From assembly GCF_900178525.1 (NCBI RefSeq), contig NZ_FXDJ01000006.1, positions 62,001 through 126,000 of the forward strand: a DNA stretch of 64,000 nucleotides, written 5' to 3'. Within the stretch, counting starts at the first letter, position 1; the number at the start of each line of letters is the position of its first letter. The stretch comes from Massilibacteroides vaginae (GTDB lineage: Bacteria > Bacteroidota > Bacteroidia > Bacteroidales > Tannerellaceae). Under the pieces are notes generated by a model. That model was not told the origin of the DNA, ran no database searches, and saw nothing but the letters and a program-made list of their open reading frames with translations. This document shows, piece by piece, positions 9,999-18,486 of the stretch. The translations under genes and the position numbers were made by a program.

Positions 9999-11108
9999 AT
10001 GATACGCATTTTAAGCTTTTCTGTTTTCACTATCCTTTTATTACTATTCATTCCGTCCTGTAAACAGGCTGATAAAGAAGTGCACTCCATCAACTTTGCC
10101 GATCCCATACAATTCAATCCTCCCGGGTATGTGTGTTACCAGCTTAACCACCCCATCGAGATAGACGGCAAAATAAATCCCTCTGAATGGGACAATATTC
10201 CCTGGACAGATGATTTTACGGATATCGAAGGAGACAAAAAACCGGCGCCTCATTTGCAAACCCGTGTAAAAATGGCTTACGACAGTACCGGTATGTATTT
10301 CGCTGCCTTAATGGAGGAGCCTCATGTTTGGGCATCTATAACCAAACACGATGCTGTTATCTTTCATGACAATGATTTCGAAATATTCCTGAATCCCTCC
10401 GGAGACACACATAATTATTTGGAATACGAAGTAAACGCACTCGGAACTGTCTGGGATTTATTCCTGTCAAAGCCTTATCGTGACGGCACTGTTGTGCTTA
10501 ACAACTGGGAATTTGCCGGAATGAAATCAGCGGTTTATGTAGATGGCACAATCAATAACCCCAACGACACAGATCGTTCCTGGAGCTTAGAAGTATTTAT
10601 TCCCTGGGAATCACTTTATCAACCTGTGCGTCATTCAAAAATGCCTCAGCCGGGAGAACAAATCCGGGTAAACTTTTCCCGTGTGCAATGGACAACTACA
10701 GTTGAAAACGGCCAATACAAAAAGACACCCATTGCCGGTGAAGATAAGATCAGAGAATACAATTGGGTTTGGGCTCCAACAGGAGTTATAGATATTCATC
10801 GTCCCGAATTCTGGGGATTTGTACAATTTTCAGGCATAACATGCGGAGCGGGTGAGGAAGCATTCGTTTTACAACCGGAAGAAGAAATAAAATGGACCTT
10901 ACGCAATCTGTATTATCGCCAGTCGCATTATTTCAAAACTTTCGGACATTACGCTAAAAATCCTGACGATTTACAAGCAAAAGATTTCTGCAATGCTGAG
11001 GAGTTGAAAACAATACAGCTATACACCTTGCCGTCCGGCTATGAAATCACCCTACCCTTTCAGAATCAGTTATGGCATATTCGCCAAGATGGATTGGTTT
11101 GGAAATAA
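9999..11108 (+). CDS. Carbohydrate-binding family 9-like lipoprotein
   Basis: The 369-residue protein starts with a lipoprotein signal (LLLLFIPSC, Cys about 21), so it is likely surface or periplasmic and lipid-anchored. The body carries the CBM9/DOMON-like pattern: IDGKINPSEWDNIPWTDDF near the N terminus, then FHDNDFEIFLNPSGDTHNY and WSLEVFIPWESL. Such proteins bind sugars or occur beside carbohydrate enzymes in Bacteroidetes; no catalytic residues are known for this family. It sits 22 bp after the serine hydrolase in the same direction. The ligand is unknown. Confidence 0.8.
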   Translation: MIRILSFSVFTILLLLFIPSCKQADKEVHSINFADPIQFNPPGYVCYQLNHPIEIDGKINPSEWDNIPWTDDFTDIEGDKKPAPHLQTRVKMAYDSTGMYFAALMEEPHVWASITKHDAVIFHDNDFEIFLNPSGDTHNYLEYEVNALGTVWDLFLSKPYRDGTVVLNNWEFAGMKSAVYVDGTINNPNDTDRSWSLEVFIPWESLYQPVRHSKMPQPGEQIRVNFSRVQWTTTVENGQYKKTPIAGEDKIREYNWVWAPTGVIDIHRPEFWGFVQFSGITCGAGEEAFVLQPEEEIKWTLRNLYYRQSHYFKTFGHYAKNPDDLQAKDFCNAEELKTIQLYTLPSGYEITLPFQNQLWHIRQDGLVWK

Positions 11109-11116
11109 ACCGGTAG

Positions 11117-11500
11117 TTATTCTGTAATTTCTATGCGATTGTTTTCGGGATCAAGTACAACACTTTCAAAATAACCATCTCCCGTAGTTCTTGTTTCGGA
11201 AGCAATCGTATAACCGTCTGCTCTTAGCCGTTCGGTCAATGCAGTTACATTTTCTTTATTACCGGTTGAAAAAGCCAAGTGAGTTATACCTAAATAGTCT
11301 CCACGCTCCGAAGAATTTTTCACATCGTCTCTTTGCATAAGCTCTAAGCGGCAACCATCTGCAAAAGCAATAAAATAAGAAGAGAACTTTTTCAACGGAT
11401 TTTCATAGCGTTCGTTCGGTACGCCATCGAAGTAGGTAACATAAAAATCTTTCATCAACTCAAGGTTGGAAGTCCAAATTGCAATGTGCTCGATCTTCAT
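11117..11500 (-). CDS. VOC superfamily (glyoxalase/bleomycin-resistance fold) protein
   Basis: The 127-residue protein is one VOC domain: MKIEHIAIWTSNLELMKDFY with the first metal-ligand His, ITHLAFSTGN with a second His, and DGYFESVVLDPENNRIEI with the closing Glu. The reaction is unknown; lyases, dioxygenases and resistance proteins share the fold. It is convergent with the CBM9-like gene (8 bp) and 11 bp downstream of the zupT stop on the same strand. Confidence 0.82.
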   Translation of the reverse strand: MKIEHIAIWTSNLELMKDFYVTYFDGVPNERYENPLKKFSSYFIAFADGCRLELMQRDDVKNSSERGDYLGITHLAFSTGNKENVTALTERLRADGYTIASETRTTGDGYFESVVLDPENNRIEITE

Positions 11501-11511
11501 CTTGTTATTGA

Positions 11512-12309
11512 TTAAATAAATAAGAATAAACTCAATGCCATAGTTACCATTCCTCCGATCAATCCAAGAATAGACAAGTGATGCTCACCATACTTCTGGG
11601 CACTGGGCAAAAGTTCGTCCATCGAGATAAAGACCATGATACCTGATACGGCGGCTAAAATAAAACCATTCAATGCAGGCGTCCAGAATGGCATTAATAT
11701 AAGGAATCCAAACAAAGCGCCAACCGGTTCGGCCATACCAGACAAGAAAGACAGCCAAAAAGCTTTCTTCTTATTACCTGTTGCATGGTAAATAGGCACA
11801 GAAACAGCAATACCTTCAGGAATATTGTGAATCGCAATAGCAAAAGTAATCGGTAAAGCAATCTCAAGACTGTTTAACGCAGAAGTAAAAGTCGCTATCC
11901 CTTCCGGAAAGTTATGAATACCAATAGACACAGCAACCATCATACCGGTCTTAGTTAATCCGGTCTGTTTCTTATCCAGTTCTTCAACTCGATGCAGCTC
12001 ATGCGGATTCTTATCTTCCGGTATGATAAAGTCGATTAAGCTAATCAGGGCCATTCCGCCAAAGAAAGCGAACAACATATATAATGTACCTAAATGCTCG
12101 CCAAAATCCTCTATCAAACTCGACTTCGCCTCGGGCATCATCTCCATAAATGACACGTAAATCATCACACCGGCAGAGAATCCAAGTGCCGTTGACAGGA
12201 ATTTTGTATTTGTTCGTTTTGTAAAGAAGGCCAGCACACTTCCTATCCCGGTTGAAAGGCCAGCGATAAGTGTTAAACCAAAAGCTAATAAAATTGTCTG
12301 AACATCCAT
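11512..12309 (-). CDS. zupT: ZIP family metal transporter (ZupT-like)
   Basis: This is a predicted inner-membrane importer of zinc and other divalent metals. From the ATG at 12309 it has 265 residues, the usual ZupT length, with eight hydrophobic segments. The metal-binding helices carry HNFPEGIATF and HNIPEGIAVS. A longer in-frame start at 12438 would run across the divergent sigma gene and add a non-conserved leader, so it is rejected. A -7-like TAATTTTG lies at 12327-12334 on the minus strand. Confidence 0.9.
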   Translation of the reverse strand: MDVQTILLAFGLTLIAGLSTGIGSVLAFFTKRTNTKFLSTALGFSAGVMIYVSFMEMMPEAKSSLIEDFGEHLGTLYMLFAFFGGMALISLIDFIIPEDKNPHELHRVEELDKKQTGLTKTGMMVAVSIGIHNFPEGIATFTSALNSLEIALPITFAIAIHNIPEGIAVSVPIYHATGNKKKAFWLSFLSGMAEPVGALFGFLILMPFWTPALNGFILAAVSGIMVFISMDELLPSAQKYGEHHLSILGLIGGMVTMALSLFLFI

Positions 12310-12326
12310 GAACTTTAATGTTTGGA

Positions 12327-12334
12327 CAAAATTA
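12327..12334 (-). promoter_or_regulatory. -7 element for zupT
   Basis: CAAAATTA on the plus strand reads TAATTTTG on the minus strand, matching TAnnTTTG. It is 18 bp upstream of the zupT ATG. No matched upstream box was seen. Confidence 0.4.
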
Positions 12335-12371
12335 GAAAGTTTTTTAATATATTTACTCCAAAATAGAAAGT

Positions 12372-12923
12372 ATGCAGCAAAATACAGATGATGAAATACT
12401 GAGACTACTGCAATCTCCTGACCAACGACGTACCGCATTTACGTTGACAGTCAACCGATATAGCGAGAAGCTTTATTGGTATATTCGAAAAATGGTTTTA
12501 AACCACGATGATGCAAACGATTTATTACAAAATACTTTTTTAAAAGCCTGGACAAATCTTGATTCATTCAGGGGAGATTCCCGTCTTTCAACTTGGCTGT
12601 ATAAAATTGCCGTCAATGAATCAATAACCTTTCTCAACAAACAACGCAACTTAAATAACGTATCGATTGACGATACAGATGTTTTTCTCTTGGAACGACT
12701 CAAAGGAGATTCATACTTTGATGGCGACAGTGCCCAGATGAAACTACAAGAAGCAATCTTAACATTGCCCGAAAAGCAGCGCATCGTTTTTACAATGAAA
12801 TATTTTGAGGAAATGAAGTATGAAGAGATGTCAGAAATACTTAACACATCCGTAGGTGCACTAAAAGCATCCTATCATCACGCAACAAAAAAAGTCGAGG
12901 ACTTTTTAACAAAAGACATTTAA
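12372..12923 (+). CDS. RNA polymerase ECF-type sigma factor
   Basis: The 183-residue protein has sigma region 2 (DANDLLQNTFLKAWTNLDSFRGDSRLSTWLYKIA spans it) and region 4 (LTLPEKQRIVFTMKYFEEMKYEEMSEILNTSVGALKASYHHA). It directs RNA polymerase to a small regulon. The next gene encodes a one-pass membrane protein in the usual anti-sigma position, followed by a periplasmic protein. This looks like an envelope-stress cassette distinct from the SusC/FecR-linked sigma at 23990. Confidence 0.92.
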   Translation: MQQNTDDEILRLLQSPDQRRTAFTLTVNRYSEKLYWYIRKMVLNHDDANDLLQNTFLKAWTNLDSFRGDSRLSTWLYKIAVNESITFLNKQRNLNNVSIDDTDVFLLERLKGDSYFDGDSAQMKLQEAILTLPEKQRIVFTMKYFEEMKYEEMSEILNTSVGALKASYHHATKKVEDFLTKDI

Positions 12924-12966
12924 ACCATTTGGGATTCAGTTAGTCAAATAATAAAAAACATATAAA

Positions 12967-13365
12967 ATGGGAAAAGATCAACATGAATTAGACAATTTGA
13001 AAGGACAGAATCCTTTCCGTGTGCCCGAAGGATACATGGAAAGTCTGACTGACCAAATCATGAGTCAGCTGCCGGAAGATGCTACATGTGAAAAGAAATC
13101 GCGCAAGGTTCCCATGATAACTCGTCTTCGCCCGTGGATAGGAATAGCTGCCATATCATTAGGGATAGCTTTTTTTATCAATATTTTCATTGGGCTTGAA
13201 GACCAGACCGACGCTTATATGAATGATTCCCTTCGGGTGCAAACACAACGACAAGCTGATATCATGTCGGGCCTGCAAAGCAATCTTGATGAGGAATATC
13301 TCGAATACTTAGAAGCCAGATACTCTGATTATATTTTGGAAGAAGAGTTGGCTTATTCCGAATAA
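12967..13365 (+). CDS. Putative membrane anti-sigma partner protein
   Basis: I recognise no family for this 132-residue protein. It has a soluble N-terminal part with NPFRVPEGYMESL, a motif often seen in small Bacteroidetes proteins encoded after ECF sigma genes. One transmembrane helix follows (WIGIAAISLGIAFFINIFIGL spans it, about 57-77), then an acidic periplasmic tail. The topology and the position 43 bp after the sigma gene suggest an anti-sigma role by context only. Confidence 0.6.
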   Translation: MGKDQHELDNLKGQNPFRVPEGYMESLTDQIMSQLPEDATCEKKSRKVPMITRLRPWIGIAAISLGIAFFINIFIGLEDQTDAYMNDSLRVQTQRQADIMSGLQSNLDEEYLEYLEARYSDYILEEELAYSE

Positions 13366-13414
13366 AATGTTAGATATATTTAGTAGAATAGAATATTTTT
13401 GTAAATTCATTTGT

Positions 13415-13867
13415 ATGTATAAAATATTTATTATTACATTTGCCTCGTTCGCTTTCTTATTTTCCGGAACAGTATCCGCCCATGAGAAACAACAGGGACG
13501 TCAATTTGACAGAAAAGTATTTATTGAAAAAAGAAATGCTTATCTGGTAGCAGAAATTGGTCTTACTTCAGAAGAAGCCGCAAAATTCATTCCTCTTTAT
13601 AATGAGTTCCAAGGCAAAAGATTTGAGGTTGGACAAAAATGCAGAGAGCTTTCCCGGGAAGTCAGAAAGAACAAAAGCGCAACTTCGGCCGATTACACGA
13701 AAGCGGTGGATGAATGTGTGGAAGTGAAGCTGAAAGAAGCAGAATTAGATAAAGAGTATTATGGTAAATTCAAAAAGATACTCTCGCCTGAAAAGCTTTA
13801 TAAATTAAACACGGCTGAATATAGATTCGCTCGTGAGTTTATGAAAGGTTCGGGTAATAAAAGATAA
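13415..13867 (+). CDS. Secreted Spy/CpxP-like periplasmic protein
   Basis: The ATG at 13415 gives a 150-residue protein with a clear signal peptide (MYKIFIITFASFAFLFSGTV, cleavage after SAHA-like SAH). The mature part is helical and charged (GLTSEEAAKFIPLYNEFQGKR, KILSPEKLYKLN). This resembles Bacteroidetes proteins related to the LTXXQ/Spy chaperone group. An in-frame ATG at 13367 would put 16 residues before the signal peptide, so it is rejected. As third gene after an ECF sigma and its membrane partner, it is a plausible output or sensor of that system. Confidence 0.6.
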   Translation: MYKIFIITFASFAFLFSGTVSAHEKQQGRQFDRKVFIEKRNAYLVAEIGLTSEEAAKFIPLYNEFQGKRFEVGQKCRELSREVRKNKSATSADYTKAVDECVEVKLKEAELDKEYYGKFKKILSPEKLYKLNTAEYRFAREFMKGSGNKR

Positions 13868-13945
13868 TACATAAATAGATAGTATTTACAATATCATTAT
13901 TTGTGTTTTTTGTTTAGATTTAGTTTTGGCGTTTAAGTTAAGGGA

Positions 13946-13982
13946 GGGGTGACGACGTGATGTCGGCTCCCCTTTTGTTTTT
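13946..13982 (+). terminator. Intrinsic terminator after the sigma operon
   Basis: An imperfect stem pairs GGGGTGACGAC (from 13946) with GTCGGCTCCCC (to 13972). It is followed by TTTTGTTTTTTAT and lies between convergent genes. Confidence 0.65.
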
Positions 13983-14767
13983 TATAGGCCTTTGGATTTC
14001 GCTTCATTCCATACTTCATCCATCTCGTTTAAAGACATGGATTTTAAAGAGCGACCTTCTTTCAATGTATGCTCCTCCAGGTAATTAAAGCGACGTATAA
14101 ACTTTTGGTTTGTCCGCTCAAGCGCATTGTCCGGATTGATTTTATATAAACGGGCAGCGTTGATCAAACTGAAGAAAAGATCTCCGAATTCAGCTTCCAT
14201 GAAATCGTTATCCATTTTATTGATTTCGGCTTTTAGCTCCGAGAATTCTTCGTGCACTTTATCCCATACCTGTTCGCGTTCCTCCCAATCAAACCCTACA
14301 TTGCGGGCTTTATCCTGAATCCGATGTGCTTTTACTAATGAGGGAAGTGAAGCTGGTACTCCTTCAAGCACTGTTTTGTTTCCTCCTCTTTCTTTCAGTT
14401 TTAATTCCTCCCAGCTTTGTTCTACTTTTTTGCTGGTTTCGGCTACGGCTTCACCAAACACATGCGGATGACGGTAGATTAATTTTTGACACAGACTGTC
14501 GCAAACGTCCTTAATGTCGAATGCTTCTTTTTCAGCGCCAATCTTAGCATAAAACACCACATGAAGCAACAAGTCGCCAAGCTCTTTCTTTATCCCTACA
14601 TCATCATTGCGCATGATGGCATCACACAATTCATACGTTTCTTCTATCGTATTTGTTCTTAAACTCTCATTGGTCTGCTTCTTGTCCCAAGGGCATTTTT
14701 CCCTCAGCTCATCCATAATATCCAACAGCTGCCCGAAGGCAGCCATCTGTTCTTCTCTGCTACTCAT
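13982..14767 (-). CDS. mazG: Nucleoside triphosphate pyrophosphohydrolase MazG
   Basis: MazG hydrolyses non-canonical or excess NTPs to NMP and pyrophosphate. The 261-residue protein has two MazG folds. The first carries CPWDKKQTNESLRTNTIEE and EELGDLLLHV-type metal motifs (here KKELGDLLLHVVFYAKI). The second has FGDLFFSLINAARL. Length matches E. coli MazG (263). Its ATG overlaps the TGA of the upstream dsbD gene (ATGA at 14764-14767), implying translational coupling, though the functions are unrelated. Confidence 0.93.
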   Translation of the reverse strand: MSSREEQMAAFGQLLDIMDELREKCPWDKKQTNESLRTNTIEETYELCDAIMRNDDVGIKKELGDLLLHVVFYAKIGAEKEAFDIKDVCDSLCQKLIYRHPHVFGEAVAETSKKVEQSWEELKLKERGGNKTVLEGVPASLPSLVKAHRIQDKARNVGFDWEEREQVWDKVHEEFSELKAEINKMDNDFMEAEFGDLFFSLINAARLYKINPDNALERTNQKFIRRFNYLEEHTLKEGRSLKSMSLNEMDEVWNEAKSKGL

Positions 14768-16821
14768 TTGTTTTTAAAATTTATCAAACCTTCCTGCAGG
14801 AATTTAATGTATTTGTCCACATCTTCATCATAGGCATACGAAGAGGTCAGCGGTTTTCCATCCGCATCCAATAAAACATAGAAAGGTTGGGCATTAGCTC
14901 CGAATTTACTTCTTTGCAGATAACTCCATTTATCACCGATTGTTTTCAATTTACGGGTTTTACCATGCTCTTCGATCTCGATTACTTCCGGTAGTTTTGT
15001 TTTATCATCGACCATGAGTGTGATCAACACGTAATCATTCTCGATAATTCCCTTCACCTTCGGATCCGTCCATACAGATGCTTCCATTTTCCGGCAATTC
15101 ACACAGCCATACCCTGAAAAATCAATCATAACAGGCTTGTTTAACCGTTTGGCATAGGCCATTCCCGCTTCATAATCATCGAAGTTGGCATGAACCTCAT
15201 CATCATATAAATTAAAATCTTGCGTATATAACGGTGGAGCAAAGGCGCTGATCGCTTTTAGCGGAGCACCCCACAAACCGGGAACCATATAAACGGCAAA
15301 TGACAACGAAACAATCGCCATAAACAAGCGAGGTACAGATACATGCTTTAATTCGCTATCATGACTAAACCGGATTTTACCCAACAGGTAGAAGCCCAAC
15401 ATCGCAAATATAACGATCCATAACACCAGGAAGACTTCACGGTCAAGAATACGCCAGCCATAAGCCAAGTCTGCCACTGAAAGGAACTTCAGCGCAAGGG
15501 CCAGTTCAAGGAATCCAAGAACTACTTTTACTGAATTCAACCAGCCACCGGACTTTGGCATATTTTGCAACATATTCGGGAAAATCGCGAAGAAAGAGAA
15601 CGGGATAGACAACGCTAAAGCGAATCCGAACATACCGATTGCCGGACCAACAGCACTACCCATCGACGCGGCCTGTACAAGCAAAGTACCGATGATAGGT
15701 CCTGTACACGAGAACGACACCAGCACAAGTGTAAACGACATGAAGAATATACTCAGAATACCCGTTGTAGAATCGGCTTTGCTGTCCAATTTGTTCGTCC
15801 ACGAAGCCGGAAGTACCATTTCGAACGCGCCGAAAAACGAAATCGCGAAAACAACCAATAACAGACAGAATAAAATATTAAAAATCGCATTTGTAGAAAG
15901 GTCATTCAGTGCGCTGGCGCCAAATATACCGGTAATCAACAAGCCCATGACTAAGTAGATCACGATAATAGACAAGCCATACGTCACAGCATCACGAATC
16001 GCCTTTTTGCGGTTTTTGGTGCGTTTTAAGAAGAAACTTACCGTCATCGGTATCATCGGCCAAACACAAGGCGTTAGTAAAGCGATCAACCCACCCAGAA
16101 ATCCGGCAAAAAAGATAAATAACCAGGAAGTATCAGGGGCGGACACAACTTTATCACCATACGACTTCAATTCATCAATCACAGGAGTCCACAACACATC
16201 CGCCGAGACTACCTTTTGAGACGGATCTTCTATTTTGGTCATAGGGATAGTTTGAATCACGGTAGGTTCACCTGCGGTTGAGGTTACCTCCACTTGATTA
16301 TCCGCACTATCCGTCACCGCTTCATCGGCAGAATTATCAGCCGTTAACTGATCATTTGTTATCGAAACATGGCGTTTATCAAAGCTAAATTCCACACGGT
16401 CCGGAGGAAGACAGGTCTCATCATTACAAACCATAAATTCCACCTCACCATTGAGTTTAAACTTAACCGGATCCGTAATTTTTATCTTTTGTCTGAAACT
16501 AACCTTATCCGCATACCAACGGAGGTTCATCGAGAACAACTCGTCGTACACCGTAGTTGGCGCAACAGAAGCGACGGGCGTACCCACCAGTTCCACTCCG
16601 GTTAACTTTTCAAAGGTAAATGAAGTCGATACCGGTCCGCCTTCAGGCAGGTTCATATCATACAAATGCCAACCCTTATCAAGCACAACTGTAAAGACAA
16701 CCTCTTTTTCCGGACTTCCGGATTGCTCTAAACGAATATCCCATTTTGCAGGAGTAAAAATCTGCGCTTGTACACTAAGGGTAAAAACCAGAAGCAAAAG
16801 GATTGAATGTATCTTTTTCAT
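14764..16821 (-). CDS. dsbD: Thiol:disulfide interchange protein DsbD
   Basis: DsbD moves reducing equivalents from cytosolic thioredoxin across the inner membrane to periplasmic thiol proteins. The 685-residue protein has a signal peptide ending near residue 19 and an N-terminal alpha-like domain (about 25-150). A linker to about 225 precedes the eight-helix CcdA-like core (about 230-530), which contains GGLIALLTPCVWPMIPMTV and the second core Cys in SFSCTGPIIG. A thioredoxin-like domain follows with CVNC at 573-576. The layout matches the family. Confidence 0.92.
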   Translation of the reverse strand: MKKIHSILLLLVFTLSVQAQIFTPAKWDIRLEQSGSPEKEVVFTVVLDKGWHLYDMNLPEGGPVSTSFTFEKLTGVELVGTPVASVAPTTVYDELFSMNLRWYADKVSFRQKIKITDPVKFKLNGEVEFMVCNDETCLPPDRVEFSFDKRHVSITNDQLTADNSADEAVTDSADNQVEVTSTAGEPTVIQTIPMTKIEDPSQKVVSADVLWTPVIDELKSYGDKVVSAPDTSWLFIFFAGFLGGLIALLTPCVWPMIPMTVSFFLKRTKNRKKAIRDAVTYGLSIIVIYLVMGLLITGIFGASALNDLSTNAIFNILFCLLLVVFAISFFGAFEMVLPASWTNKLDSKADSTTGILSIFFMSFTLVLVSFSCTGPIIGTLLVQAASMGSAVGPAIGMFGFALALSIPFSFFAIFPNMLQNMPKSGGWLNSVKVVLGFLELALALKFLSVADLAYGWRILDREVFLVLWIVIFAMLGFYLLGKIRFSHDSELKHVSVPRLFMAIVSLSFAVYMVPGLWGAPLKAISAFAPPLYTQDFNLYDDEVHANFDDYEAGMAYAKRLNKPVMIDFSGYGCVNCRKMEASVWTDPKVKGIIENDYVLITLMVDDKTKLPEVIEIEEHGKTRKLKTIGDKWSYLQRSKFGANAQPFYVLLDADGKPLTSSYAYDEDVDKYIKFLQEGLINFKNK

Positions 16822-16835
16822 ACGATTTTTTACTT

Positions 16836-17753
16836 TTATTTTTTCACGAGAGAAATGAAAGATGAAGGTATAGGTGACTCAAAACACATCTCTTCATTAG
16901 TGACAGGATGAATAAAAAACAATTTATGCGCATGCAATGCAATTCGAGCAACGGGATTGGTTTGCGCGCCAAATTTTTCATCACCCGCTATCGGTGTGCC
17001 AAGTGCCCCCAATCGTTCGCGGATCAAATTTTTATGACCGGACTCCATCGTAAGTTCTAACAAAGAATAGATATCATTTGTTTTCAGGAGTTTATAACGC
17101 ATGATCGTCTCCGTGCCACTATCGGCAGACGTAATATAAACAGTAGACTTTTCTCCGTTTGAATCGAAAGACATCAACAGATCAGTATCTTTTTCCGGAC
17201 GCCCTTCCACAGCAGCAGCAAAACTCCGGTTGGTCATCATCGTGTTCCAATTCGTATGCAACTGTGCCTGCACACCTTTGTTTTTAGCAAAGATCATCAG
17301 TCCCGAAGCCTCCCGCTCCAATCGGTGTAAAATAAAAATTTTGTTCCGCAAATCTGTTTTCTTCACATAATCGCTTAACAATTGGTAAGCCGTTCTCTCC
17401 TTTACTTTTTGATTAGCAACCGAGAGCAATCCATTTTTTTTATTCACCACAATAAGCGAATCGTCCTCCCAAACTAACTTAAGCATAGGATGATTAAAAA
17501 CCACTTTCCCCCTACCGTAAGTTATAGTTACAAGATCATTTGGATGAAGAGGCGCATCAAATTGCGTGGTAACTTCACCATTAACCAATACCTGCCCTTT
17601 ACTTAAGAGGGATTTAATAGCAGTTTTACTATGTTCTTTCGCCAATGAATTGTAAAGAAGAGGGAGTAAAGTAGCTTCCTCATTAACTGAAATTCGGCGT
17701 TCCCCGGCTTGACGAGGTTTATAATTATTTTTTTTATCTGAGCGTCGTCCCAT
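16836..17753 (-). CDS. RluA-family pseudouridine synthase-like protein with altered catalytic motif
   Basis: The ATG at 17753 gives 305 residues: an N-terminal S4 RNA-binding domain (about 45-100, LLSKGQVLVNGEV), then a pseudouridine synthase fold. In typical RluA enzymes the catalytic Asp lies in HRLD-x-x-TSG. Here the block reads HRLEREASG with Glu146 in the Asp position. The usual R-T-H-Q-I-R block reads HKNLIRERL. The final GTPIAGDEKFG is retained. The fold assignment is firm; catalysis as a uridine isomerase is uncertain. A longer start at 17789 adds a poor leader. It is 14 bp upstream of dsbD on the same strand. Confidence 0.8.
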   Translation of the reverse strand: MGRRSDKKNNYKPRQAGERRISVNEEATLLPLLYNSLAKEHSKTAIKSLLSKGQVLVNGEVTTQFDAPLHPNDLVTITYGRGKVVFNHPMLKLVWEDDSLIVVNKKNGLLSVANQKVKERTAYQLLSDYVKKTDLRNKIFILHRLEREASGLMIFAKNKGVQAQLHTNWNTMMTNRSFAAAVEGRPEKDTDLLMSFDSNGEKSTVYITSADSGTETIMRYKLLKTNDIYSLLELTMESGHKNLIRERLGALGTPIAGDEKFGAQTNPVARIALHAHKLFFIHPVTNEEMCFESPIPSSFISLVKK

Positions 17754-18081
17754 GTATAAAATATATATTTCATACAAAGATAAAGTCATTTAAGACACAC
17801 AGCAAACCCTGTTTCATTTTTTATCTAAACAAGGCATATTATAACAATCTTTATACAACGGGAAAACGCCCGGCAGTTTTTTTCAATTTCGCAACATGAC
17901 ACGAAAACAGTTGATTTAAAATCATTTTAACACCGGCGAAAAAACAAGCTATCTCAGCCATTTTCCCCCGGGAAACGGAACGGGCGTCCAATTGAACTAT
18001 AAGTCCGGCAGAAGCGCTTTTATCGGCCTTATCAAAGCATGTCTTTCTCAAAAAAAACAACATTACTATGTCTTTCGAAAG

Positions 18082-18123
18082 ATAAAGGATATTTTTCGGA
18101 GAATAAAGGATATTAAAAAAAAT
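18082..18123 (+). repeat. Two tandem copies of the 21-bp repeat (ATAAAGGAT core), locus 2
   Basis: ATAAAGGAT occurs at 18082 and 18103, 21 bp apart, each followed by ATTTTT/ATTAAA. A looser ACAAAGGAT is at 18190. They lie in the divergent intergenic region 17754-18486, which otherwise holds TTTCCC-CC-GGGAAA at 17962-17975 and the promoter at 18423-18458. An open frame reads through the repeat on the minus strand, but its composition (ILY/SKD repeats) looks like translated repeat, not a gene. Confidence 0.8.
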
Positions 18124-18422
18124 ATATACTAATGCTTTTCTCAAGTTATCAGGGGAAACAAAAAAACGACCCAACCGATTTTGATGGAAACAAAGGATAT
18201 CAAGAGTCTTATTTAACTTTTATTTCATCTCCGGACTGAATCATTAACACATGAATACAATTCCGGATATTCAACTTGACACAAAAAAAGACGGAAAAAC
18301 AACATTTTAACACAATGAACACACTTGTTTTCCGAAAAAACATGACCAGACTGTAAACCTACACCACCGGTTTGTTTGTTAGTAAATATAGTAGTCTGGT
18401 AAATTGAATTAAACCAACAGGC

Positions 18423-18458
18423 TTTCCCGGTTAAACTTCCGGGAAAATCGTATATTTG
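18423..18458 (+). promoter_or_regulatory. Promoter with overlapping inverted repeat for the MBL-fold/VOC genes
   Basis: TATATTTG at 18451-18458 is a perfect -7 element, 28 bp before the ATG at 18487. Directly upstream, TTTCCCGG (18423-18430) and CCGGGAAA (18439-18446) form a perfect 8-bp inverted repeat with an 8-bp spacer. This covers the place of the -33 box, a typical repressor-operator geometry. The regulator is unknown. Confidence 0.6.
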
Positions 18459-18486
18459 TTTGACAAAAAAAGAAAGGATAAAATTT

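Noticed and set aside
12309-12438. Upstream start for zupT at 12438
   Set aside because: It overlaps the divergent sigma gene and adds a non-conserved leader before MDVQTILLAFG.
16450-16459. 10-nt match to the crRNA-like guide inside dsbD
   Set aside because: A single 10-mer match in 64 kb is expected by chance and it is not near a promoter. It is kept as a control for the cas1 match.
17851-18174. 107-aa minus-strand open frame in the intergenic region
   Set aside because: No recognisable domain. Its central part is the ATAAAGGAT repeat translated, and its composition is not protein-like.
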